In this document: piece after piece, positions 5,973 to 12,328 of the stretch
How positions within the stretch are numbered: position 1 is the first letter of the stretch
Layout: each line of letters opens with the position of its first letter
Source: Chloroflexota bacterium
GTDB taxonomy: Bacteria; Chloroflexota; Dehalococcoidia; Lucifugimonadales; Australimonadaceae
Length of the DNA: 14,469 nt
Direction of reading: 5' to 3'
NCBI GenBank assembly: GCA_022574265.1
Contig: JACZSI010000029.1
Coordinates: forward strand, 1-14,469
Program-made: the position numbers and the translations under genes
Notes under the pieces: generated by a model
Database searches by the model: none
The model's input: only the letters and a program-made list of their open reading frames with translations
Told to the model about the DNA's origin: nothing

Positions 5973-7151
5973 ATGCGAAGGCTACCGTTCGTGGGATTGG
6001 TCATGATTGCCGTGCTCTTGGTGAGCGCGGCTTGCGGCTCGGATGACCCAGCGGATGACTCCCCGTTCGTGATCGGCATCATGGAGTCGCTCACCGGCCC
6101 CGGTGAGACGTATGGCAACGTCTCCACCCAGGCCAAGCTGTTGGCGCTGGATGAGATCAACGATGCCGGCGGCATCAACGGACGCCGGCTGAAGTTTGTC
6201 ATCGAAGACTCGAAGTGCAACGCCAGGGACTCGATCACCGCGTACACCAAGCTGACCGCCGTGGACAACGTGAAGATCATCCTGGGCACCTCCTGTAGCG
6301 GCGCGATGCTAGGCGCCGCTCCCCTTGCCGAGGCTGACGGCGTCATCATGTTCTCCGGTCTGGCCACGAACCCGGCCATCAAGGACGCGGGAGACTACAT
6401 CTTCCGGACGGCGATCAGCGATGCGCTGGTAGGCGTCGACACCGGGAACACGCTCTGGACCGATGGGATCCGCAAGATCGCCACGATCACCGAGGCAACC
6501 GACTACGCCGAGGGCGTGCGAGCCGAGACCGTCAAGCGGTTCGAGGCTCTTGGCGGTAGCGTCGTCGCCGCGGAGCAGTACGGGTCGGAGGAGACCGACT
6601 ACCGCGCCGCCATCACCAAAATGCTGGACGCGGGCCCCGATGCCATCCACGTCGCCGCGCAGGCGGAGTTCGCGGGCGGCACCATCGTCAAGCAGCTGCG
6701 AGAGCTGGGATGGGACGGGCCCATCTATGGCGAGATCGTCATGATCGGGACAACCGCGCTGGACGTGGCAGGGGATGCCGCGACAGGGATCAAGGGGATC
6801 GTCCCAGCCCTTGACCCCGGCAACCAGAAGGCCAACGACTTCCTGGCCCGGTTCCGAGCTCGTTACCAATACACGACGCTGGAGTGGTTCATGGGCTCGG
6901 GCTATGACAATGTCTACATCACCGCCGCCTGCCTGGAGCAGACCGGCGACGACCAGGACGCCGACGGCTTCAGGGACTGTCTGTACAACATGCCGCCCTA
7001 CTCAGGCACCATCGGCACGTACACCTTCGACAGTGACGGCGAGGTAGTTGGCTTGGCCAACGCCGTCGCCGAGGTGCTGCCAGTGGCCGAGAGGACGCCG
7101 GAGAACTCTGGGTGGAAGATCCTGGGGCTCGCGCCGACGGTTGACGGCTAG
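5973..7151 (+). CDS. Branched-chain-amino-acid-type ABC transporter substrate-binding lipoprotein (LivJ-like)
   Basis: A 392-residue extracytoplasmic binding protein of the Leu/Ile/Val-binding (Peripla_BP_6) family. It captures the substrate outside the membrane and delivers it to the LivH/LivM-like permease encoded next. The N-terminus is a lipoprotein signal: two Arg, a hydrophobic run (4-17) and SAAC with lipid-accepting Cys21, then an acidic linker GSDDPADDS. The mature domain starts FVIGIMESLTGPGETYG and continues AKLLALDEINDAGGINGRRL (54-73), the family hallmark. Cys82 and Cys108 (SKCNARD, GTSCSG) and Cys320 and Cys336 are positioned for disulfides. The start is ATG 5973 with AGAGGTGA just upstream; the frame is open earlier but lacks a signal-like sequence. 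Family members bind leucine-type amino acids, amides, urea or aromatic acids; the ligand here is not readable. Confidence 0.93.
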   Translation: MRRLPFVGLVMIAVLLVSAACGSDDPADDSPFVIGIMESLTGPGETYGNVSTQAKLLALDEINDAGGINGRRLKFVIEDSKCNARDSITAYTKLTAVDNVKIILGTSCSGAMLGAAPLAEADGVIMFSGLATNPAIKDAGDYIFRTAISDALVGVDTGNTLWTDGIRKIATITEATDYAEGVRAETVKRFEALGGSVVAAEQYGSEETDYRAAITKMLDAGPDAIHVAAQAEFAGGTIVKQLRELGWDGPIYGEIVMIGTTALDVAGDAATGIKGIVPALDPGNQKANDFLARFRARYQYTTLEWFMGSGYDNVYITAACLEQTGDDQDADGFRDCLYNMPPYSGTIGTYTFDSDGEVVGLANAVAEVLPVAERTPENSGWKILGLAPTVDG

Positions 7152-7180
7152 CCGCCGCTCGTTTTTGAGGAAAGGCTGGG

Positions 7181-7212
7181 GGAGCCAGCCCCGATGCGTC
7201 GGGGCTGGCTCC
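7181..7212 (+). terminator. Perfect 14-bp hairpin between binding-protein and permease genes
   Basis: GGAGCCAGCCCCGA (7181-7194), loop TGCG, and TCGGGGCTGGCTCC (7199-7212) pair perfectly. It begins 30 bases after the binding-protein stop and about 110 bases before the permease start. There is no T tract, so it may be a partial terminator, or an RNA-stabilising stem that keeps the binding-protein mRNA more abundant than the permease part, as is known for other binding-protein-dependent importers. Confidence 0.75.
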
Positions 7213-7311
7213 TCTGCTGTAGACAACGCATCAAGCCAAGCCCTGACGCACGCGGCGCAAGGATCCGCCATCGCCGTAGCGTCGTATCTCCGGTAGCCGG
7301 GCCGCGTGAGT

Positions 7312-7317
7312 AGGAGG
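7312..7317 (+). promoter_or_regulatory. Ribosome binding site deciding the TTG start of the permease
   Basis: AGGAGG is a perfect Shine-Dalgarno core seven bases before TTG at 7325. No ATG or GTG in the permease frame is better placed, so TTG is taken as the start. Confidence 0.8.
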
Positions 7318-7324
7318 CGGAAGT

Positions 7325-8698
7325 TTGCTGAAGTATCTTGGCGCCCGGGATGGCAGGTGGTCGGTTTCCGGCCTCCTGACCCAGCGCTCGCTATCGGTGC
7401 TGCTCATCGCCGGGGCGGTCTTCTACGTCGTCCTGATACTGGCGCAGGACCCTCAGAAATTCCTCCAGTTCACGCTCAACGGCATCGTGATCGGGGCCAT
7501 CTACGCCATGGTGGCCATGGGGTTCACCCTCGTCTACGGCACCGTCTGGTTCTTCGACCTCTCCTACGGCGCCATGGCCACCATCGGCGGCTATACCGTC
7601 TTCTACCTTTCCGGCCAGCAGCGGACGATAGGCCGCGGCTCCATCCACAACACCGCCGTCGACATCTTCGTTGGAGCACTGGTTGCTGGCGTCGTCGCCT
7701 GGGTCCTCTACACGTGGCTCTACCCCAACCTCCGCAATCGGTTCGATCGCAGGCTGCTGCTCGCTTCCGGGTTCGTCCTTTCCATCCTCGCCGGCGGCTA
7801 TACCGGTTTCCTGCTTTCCCAGCCGCTCAGCCTCAACCTGATCTTCGGCCCCGTCGTGGGCGTCATGGTGGCGATCCTGGCTGTTTGGCTCCTGCACCTG
7901 GCGCTGGGCAGACCCAAGACGACGAGTCTGAAGATGGCCGTGGCGGCCACGGTGGGGTTGGCGCTGGGGGCGTACACCGCGCTCCTGCTGGCGGTGACCC
8001 CGGGCGCCAACCTGTATCTCAGCTGGGTCGTGGGTGCGGCGATCGCGGGCGCGACGGGTCTGGCCCTGTACCGGGGGCTGTACTTCTACCTCCGACGCCG
8101 GGCCAGCTCTCCGCTGATCATGCTGGTCGGCTCGCTCGGCGTCCTGCTGACCCTCACGGCCTTGGTGTCGATCGTCTTCTCTCCCGATGGCCGTCCTCTC
8201 CCTCCTCCCTTCGGGGAGACGCCCTGGCGCTTCTGGGGGGCATCCATCAAACCCTTCCAGGTGTTCAACATCGGGTTCACGTTCGTGGTGTTTGCCGGCC
8301 TGGTCCTGCTGCTATTCAGGACCTCTTTCGGCAAGGCGGTGCGGGCCATCGGCGACGACGAGGAGGTGGCGCGGATCGTGGGCATCAACGCCCCGGTGAT
8401 CATCGCGGTCATCTTCGCGCTCGGGGCCGCCATCGCTGCAACGGGCGGCATCTTGCTCGGGGAAGACCTCGGCATCAAGCCAACCAACGGACTCGTCCTG
8501 CTGCTGAAGGGATGGGTCGCGGCGGTGGTCGGCGGCATCGGCAACATCTATGGCGCGATACTGGGTGGGTTCGTTCTGGGCATGGTGGAGAACTACGGTG
8601 TCTGGTTCATACCGGCGGCGTGGAAGGATGCCATCGCGTTCGGCCTGCTGATCCTGTTCCTGTCCTTCTGGTCCCGGGGACTACTGCCGAGGAAGTAG
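7325..8698 (+). CDS. ABC transporter permease, LivH type, with an expanded membrane region
   Basis: A 457-residue inner-membrane permease (BPD_transp_2), about 150 residues longer than usual LivH. Family landmarks are present: FTLNGIVIGAIYAMVAMGFTLVYG (49-72), the ABC-contact loop RTSFGKAVRAIGDDEEVARIVGIN (332-355), and KGWVAAVVGGIGNIYGAILGG (395-415). The extra length lies between residues 88 and about 260. There, three similar units each contain G(G/A)YT, a short outer loop, VGxxxA and a second helix: GGYT at 88 with VGALVAG at 116; GGYT at 157 with VVGVMVA at 177; GAYT at 215 with VVGAAIAG at 235. Roughly 12-13 membrane helices are predicted by eye against 8-9 normally. TTG start with AGGAGG. 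The LivM-type gene follows after 4 bases. Transports the same substrate as the binding protein upstream. Function is secure; meaning of the expansion is unknown. Confidence 0.92.
   Translation: MLKYLGARDGRWSVSGLLTQRSLSVLLIAGAVFYVVLILAQDPQKFLQFTLNGIVIGAIYAMVAMGFTLVYGTVWFFDLSYGAMATIGGYTVFYLSGQQRTIGRGSIHNTAVDIFVGALVAGVVAWVLYTWLYPNLRNRFDRRLLLASGFVLSILAGGYTGFLLSQPLSLNLIFGPVVGVMVAILAVWLLHLALGRPKTTSLKMAVAATVGLALGAYTALLLAVTPGANLYLSWVVGAAIAGATGLALYRGLYFYLRRRASSPLIMLVGSLGVLLTLTALVSIVFSPDGRPLPPPFGETPWRFWGASIKPFQVFNIGFTFVVFAGLVLLLFRTSFGKAVRAIGDDEEVARIVGINAPVIIAVIFALGAAIAATGGILLGEDLGIKPTNGLVLLLKGWVAAVVGGIGNIYGAILGGFVLGMVENYGVWFIPAAWKDAIAFGLLILFLSFWSRGLLPRK
7586..8141 (+). repeat. Three-fold internal repeat of a two-helix unit in the LivH-type permease
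   Basis: Units start at about 7586, 7793 and 7967 and encode GGYTVFYLS, GGYTGFLLS and GAYTALLLA, each followed by a loop, a VG(x)3A helix and a polar linker. Spacing is 69 and 58 residues. Units 1 and 2 share 13 identical bases at their start and 22 of 27 overall in that stretch; unit 3 is more diverged. Confidence 0.55.
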
Positions 8699-8702
8699 CG
8701 TC

Positions 8703-9755
8703 GTGATCGAAAAGCTCAAAGCCGTGAGTCCCTGGCGGCGCTTCACCGCACAACCGGGCAACGTGGGAGCGGCCCTGCGGAAAAACTCCCAGTTCCTGAT
8801 CACGTTGGCGGTCATCGCGTTGGCCGCGACCTTCATGCTGTCGCAAGGGAGTGGGTTCGCGGTACGCGTCATACAGCTTTCCGCCATTTTCGCCATCCTG
8901 GCGGTCAGCCTGAACCTGGTCATCGGGTACACGGGCCTCCTGTCCCTCGCCCACGTGGGTTTCTTTGGCATAGGCGCCTACAGCGTCGCCGTTCTCACCA
9001 CCCACCCCGCGTACGAGCAGGTGCCGGGACACATCCGCTACTTCGACTGGCCTTTCTTCGCCGCCCTACCCGTGGGCATGCTGGTGGCCGGGGTGGTGGC
9101 GCTGTTCGTGGGTGGCGTATTGAGCCGCTTCCGAGACGACATCTTCGTCCTCGTCACCTTCGGTCTGGCGGTCATCGCCCACCGTGTATTCCTGTTCTGG
9201 CTGCCCGTGACGAGGGGCGCGTTCGGCATCCATGCGATCGAGAAGCCGTCCATATTCGGATTCGTTTTCGACGGGAAAACAGAATTCATGCTGCTGACGC
9301 TCGGATTCCTAGCCCTCGTCGTGTTCGTCTCCTGGCTGGTCGTGAGCTCCTCCTTCGGCCGCGTCCTCATGGCCATCCGCGAAGACGAAGGAGCGATCGA
9401 GGTCTTCGGGTACAAAGCGAGGAACTACAAGCTGACGATCTGGGTCATCTCGGCCATGATGGCGGCCGTCGCAGGGGGCTTGAGCGCCAGCGAGCAGACC
9501 TACATCGACCCGCAGTCCTTCGTCCTCCTGGAGTCCATCTTCCTGGTCTGCATCGTGATCCTCGGAGGACTGGCCTCGCTGGTGGGGTCGCTCCTGGGGG
9601 CGCTGGTCTTCGTGCTCCTGATGGAAGGGATGCGTTTCATCGACTTCATACCGGACGCGCTCGTCGGCCAGGGGCGGTTGGCCATCCTCGGTATCCTGAT
9701 CGTCCTGCTCATGGTCTTCAGGCCCCAGGGACTGGTCGGCCGGTACAAGCTATGA
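8703..9755 (+). CDS. ABC transporter permease, LivM type
   Basis: A 350-residue second permease subunit. It pairs with the LivH-type protein to form the transmembrane channel. Visible: SLNLVIGYTGLLSLAHVGFFGIGAY (69-93), the LivM hallmark; the ABC-contact loop SSFGRVLMAIREDEGAIEVFGYK (216-238); VCIVILGGLASLVGSLLGA (282-300); and the usual ending MVFRPQGLVGRY. About nine membrane helices, the first after a basic cytoplasmic N-terminus (residues 1-30). Start is GTG at 8703, four bases after the previous stop, with AGGAAG upstream inside the previous gene. Its TGA overlaps the ATG of the next gene (ATGA, 9752-9755). Length is within the normal range for the family, so only the LivH partner is expanded. 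Confidence 0.93.
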   Translation: MIEKLKAVSPWRRFTAQPGNVGAALRKNSQFLITLAVIALAATFMLSQGSGFAVRVIQLSAIFAILAVSLNLVIGYTGLLSLAHVGFFGIGAYSVAVLTTHPAYEQVPGHIRYFDWPFFAALPVGMLVAGVVALFVGGVLSRFRDDIFVLVTFGLAVIAHRVFLFWLPVTRGAFGIHAIEKPSIFGFVFDGKTEFMLLTLGFLALVVFVSWLVVSSSFGRVLMAIREDEGAIEVFGYKARNYKLTIWVISAMMAAVAGGLSASEQTYIDPQSFVLLESIFLVCIVILGGLASLVGSLLGALVFVLLMEGMRFIDFIPDALVGQGRLAILGILIVLLMVFRPQGLVGRYKL

Positions 9756-10513
9756 GCAGCAGCGCGGCCGAGCGAGGTCAGGAGTACGCACTCGAGACCA
9801 AAGGGCTGCTCAAGCAGTTCGCCAGCGTCAAGGCGATCAACCACCTGACCATCGCCGTTCCCCGGGGTGGGATCACCAGCATCGTCGGGCCGAACGGCTC
9901 CGGAAAGTCGACGCTCATCAACATGCTCAGCGGCACCCTGCCGATCGACGAGGGCATGGTGGTCCTGGATGGGACAGCCCTTCGTGTCATCAAGCCTTAC
10001 GACAGCCCCTCTCACGGCGTCACCCGGACATTCCAGGAGGTACGGCTGTTCGATCAGATGTCCCTGTGGGACAACATGCTCGTGGTGCTCACCAAGCGAA
10101 ACGTCCTGGGTGCCCTGCTGGAAAGGGCGGGGACGGCCCACAGCAGCAGAGCCCAGGAACTCCTCGAGATGGTCGGCCTTTGGGACAAGCGCGCGGCTTT
10201 CGCCGAAGAGCTGTCCTACGGGCAGCGCAAGCTCTTGGAGATCGCGCGTGCGCTGGCCATGGACGTGAAGCTCTACCTCTTCGACGAGCCCTTCGCTGGC
10301 CTCTTCCCCGCCGTCCTGGAAAAGGTGAAGGTCCTGTTGCAGGATCTGAAGAAGGAAGGGAAAACCATCATCTTCATCGAGCACAACATGGACCTCATCC
10401 GCGAGTTGTCCGACTACATCTTCGTCCTGGACAGCGGCGAGCTGTTGGCCGAAGGGGAGGTCCATGAGGTGCTGGCGAGGCCGGAAGTCATCGAGGCATA
10501 CCTGGGAACGTAG
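9752..10513 (+). CDS. livG: ABC transporter ATPase, LivG type
   Basis: A 253-residue cytoplasmic ATPase that powers the importer as one half of a LivG/LivF heterodimer. All nucleotide-binding elements are intact: Walker A GPNGSGKST (46-54), Q-loop Gln95 in TRTFQEVRLF, ABC signature LSYGQ (154-158), Walker B LYLFDEP (174-180) with the LivG-type continuation FAGLFP, and switch His211 in IEHNMDLI. The TRTFQ..RLF segment and the C-terminal LARPEVIEAYLGT are typical of LivG rather than LivF. Signature has Tyr in place of the second Ser/Gly residue (LSYGQ), common in this subfamily. Translationally coupled to the permease gene by the ATGA overlap. Normal length. Confidence 0.94.
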   Translation: MSSSAAERGQEYALETKGLLKQFASVKAINHLTIAVPRGGITSIVGPNGSGKSTLINMLSGTLPIDEGMVVLDGTALRVIKPYDSPSHGVTRTFQEVRLFDQMSLWDNMLVVLTKRNVLGALLERAGTAHSSRAQELLEMVGLWDKRAAFAEELSYGQRKLLEIARALAMDVKLYLFDEPFAGLFPAVLEKVKVLLQDLKKEGKTIIFIEHNMDLIRELSDYIFVLDSGELLAEGEVHEVLARPEVIEAYLGT

Positions 10514-10524
10514 CGGGGCAAGCA

Positions 10525-11238
10525 TTGCTGCTAGAGCTTAAGGACGTAGCCGTTCATTACGGGGGCGTCAAAGCCTTGGACGGGGTCTCCCTCGGCCTGG
10601 ACAGTGGGGAGATCGTCGCTCTGATGGGTCCCAATGGGGCTGGGAAATCCACGGTGCTCAAGGCCATCTTCGGTCTGGCGCCTCTGGATTCGGGCCGGGT
10701 CTTCTGGCGCCAAGAGCCCATCGACGTCCTCCCCCACCAGGTGGTCAGTCTCGGCATCGCCTTCGTGCCACAGGGCAGACGTGTCTTCACGCAGCTGACG
10801 ATCGAGGAAAACCTGGAGATGGGCTGTCTGTACCTCCGGGACAAGGCAGAGAAGCGGCGGAGGATGGACGAGGTCATGGAGCTCTTCCCCATCCTCCACG
10901 AGAAGCGGAAGGATAGCGCCAGGGCCATGTCCGGTGGTGAGCAGCAGATGCTCGCCGTCGGCAGGGGTCTCATGGCCAAGCCGACGGCGCTCCTGTTGGA
11001 CGAGCCGACGCTGGGCCTCGCCCCGAAGATCGTCACGGAGATGTTCGAGAAGATAGCGGAGATCAATGCGACCCGCGACACGGCGATCTTCGTGGTCGAG
11101 CACAACATCAGGAGCGTGCTCGACATCGCCGCACGGGTCTACGTGCTGGACAAGGGCAGGATCGTCCACGACGGGACTCCTGCCTCGATACGCGAAACCG
11201 ACGTGCTGACCCAGGTGTTTCTGGGCCGGATGGAGTGA
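10525..11238 (+). CDS. livF: ABC transporter ATPase, LivF type
   Basis: A 237-residue cytoplasmic ATPase, the second ATP-binding subunit of the importer. Visible: HYGGVKALDGVSL (11-23), Walker A GPNGAGKST (35-43), Q-loop Gln83 in FVPQGRRVFTQLTIEENL (the LivF hallmark), signature MSGGEQQML (135-143), Walker B ALLLDEP (155-161) followed by TLGLAP, switch His193 in VEHN, and a C-terminal domain DKGRIVHDGTPASI. The start is TTG at 10525, 11 bases after the LivG stop, with only a weak GGGG upstream; expression probably depends on translation of livG. No other start fits the family's N-terminus. Normal length and no missing catalytic residue. Confidence 0.94.
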   Translation: MLLELKDVAVHYGGVKALDGVSLGLDSGEIVALMGPNGAGKSTVLKAIFGLAPLDSGRVFWRQEPIDVLPHQVVSLGIAFVPQGRRVFTQLTIEENLEMGCLYLRDKAEKRRRMDEVMELFPILHEKRKDSARAMSGGEQQMLAVGRGLMAKPTALLLDEPTLGLAPKIVTEMFEKIAEINATRDTAIFVVEHNIRSVLDIAARVYVLDKGRIVHDGTPASIRETDVLTQVFLGRME

Positions 11239-11263
11239 GCACCGGCTTGGGACCACGACGCCG

Positions 11264-12217
11264 ATGCTGATCGTCAGCGATGAGGACGTACGCGCCCTCC
11301 TAACGATGAGCGAGTGCATCGAGACGCTGGACGGCGTGTTCAAAGAGGCCGCGGCGGGCACGGTGTCCAACATGAGCCGCTACCGCGTGCCGTTCACCGG
11401 CGGCTCCTACGAGGTCATGGCCGCGGCGTCCGACGAGCTCGGCTACGGCGGCCTCAAGACGTACGTCTCCAACAGCACCGGCGGCCATCACATGGTGGTG
11501 CTGCTCTACAGCACCGAGACGGCGAAGCCGGTTGCCTTGATCGCCGCCAACTCGCTCGGCGCGACACGCACCGGTGCCGCAAGCGGCATAGCGACGCGCT
11601 ACATGGCGCGCGCCGAGGCATCGACCGCCGGCATCATCGGCAGCGGGTCGCAGGCCCGCACGCAGCTCGCCGCCGTCTGCTCGGTCCGGCCCATCGAGCG
11701 TGTGCGCGTCTACAGCCCCACGCCGGCGCACCGCGAGGCGTTCGCAACCGAGATGTCGCGGGAGCTCAGTATCGCCGTCGAAGCCGTCGGTTCGGCCGAA
11801 GCGGCGGTCGCCGAGGCCGACGTCGTCTGCGTCATCACGACCGCGCACGAGCCGGTCGTCGACGGTGCCGCGTTCCGCGACGGGACGCACGTGAACGCCG
11901 CCGGCGCCGCCAACTGGATGTACCGCGAGCTCGACGAGGCCGCCGTGCGCCGCGCCGAGCTCGTCGTCGTCGACGACCTGGCGAACGCGAAGATCGAGTG
12001 CGGCGATCTGATATGGGCCGCGGAGCGCCGCGTGTTCCGCTGGGAGCGCGCGGTCGAGCTGCACGACGTGGTCGGCGGGCGCGTCAGCGGCCGACCCTCG
12101 CCGGCCGCAATCACGCTGTTCGAGTCTCAGGGCGCCGCGTTCGAGGACGTCGCCGTGGGCGCGCTTGTCTACCGCCGGGCCCTGGAGCGCGGGATGGGCC
12201 ACGAGGTCTCGATCTAG
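11264..12217 (+). CDS. Ornithine cyclodeaminase/mu-crystallin family protein
   Basis: A 317-residue NAD(P)-binding enzyme of the OCD/mu-crystallin family, whose members include ornithine cyclodeaminase, alanine dehydrogenase, and ketimine reductases acting on cyclic imines such as pyrroline- and piperideine-carboxylate. Visible: substrate-site Lys65 in YGGLKTYV; LGATRTGAASGIATRYMAR (98-116) with the conserved Arg102; Rossmann motif GIIGSGSQA (123-131); HVNAAGA (209-215); and the DD pair 237-238 in VVVDDLANA. Residues NWMYRELD (217-224) replace the commoner NWPxRRELD. Starts 25 bases after livF with a weak ribosome site and no promoter seen, so it is probably the last gene of the importer operon. 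Codon use is more GC-rich than in the importer genes. Exact reaction cannot be told from sequence; the context favours handling of an imported or oxidised amino acid. Confidence 0.85.
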   Translation: MLIVSDEDVRALLTMSECIETLDGVFKEAAAGTVSNMSRYRVPFTGGSYEVMAAASDELGYGGLKTYVSNSTGGHHMVVLLYSTETAKPVALIAANSLGATRTGAASGIATRYMARAEASTAGIIGSGSQARTQLAAVCSVRPIERVRVYSPTPAHREAFATEMSRELSIAVEAVGSAEAAVAEADVVCVITTAHEPVVDGAAFRDGTHVNAAGAANWMYRELDEAAVRRAELVVVDDLANAKIECGDLIWAAERRVFRWERAVELHDVVGGRVSGRPSPAAITLFESQGAAFEDVAVGALVYRRALERGMGHEVSI

Positions 12218-12328
12218 GGGGCACCCTGCTCACCGGTCAGGCGTGGGTCCGATCGACCGGCAGCTGGATCTGCGAGGAGTGCATCGACGAGGCGGTAAGC
12301 GCCGGACGCAGTCTGCTGAGCCCGTGAC

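Noticed and set aside
7306..8706. A 466-codon open frame in another phase over the LivH-type permease gene
   Set aside because: Its translation is Arg/Gly/His-rich and soluble-looking; the frame from TTG 7325 gives an unmistakable LivH permease with a perfect ribosome site.
11314..12327. A 337-codon plus-strand open frame overlapping the OCD gene
   Set aside because: Arg-rich shadow; only its last 36 codons, beyond the OCD stop, are of any interest and are listed as a weak finding.
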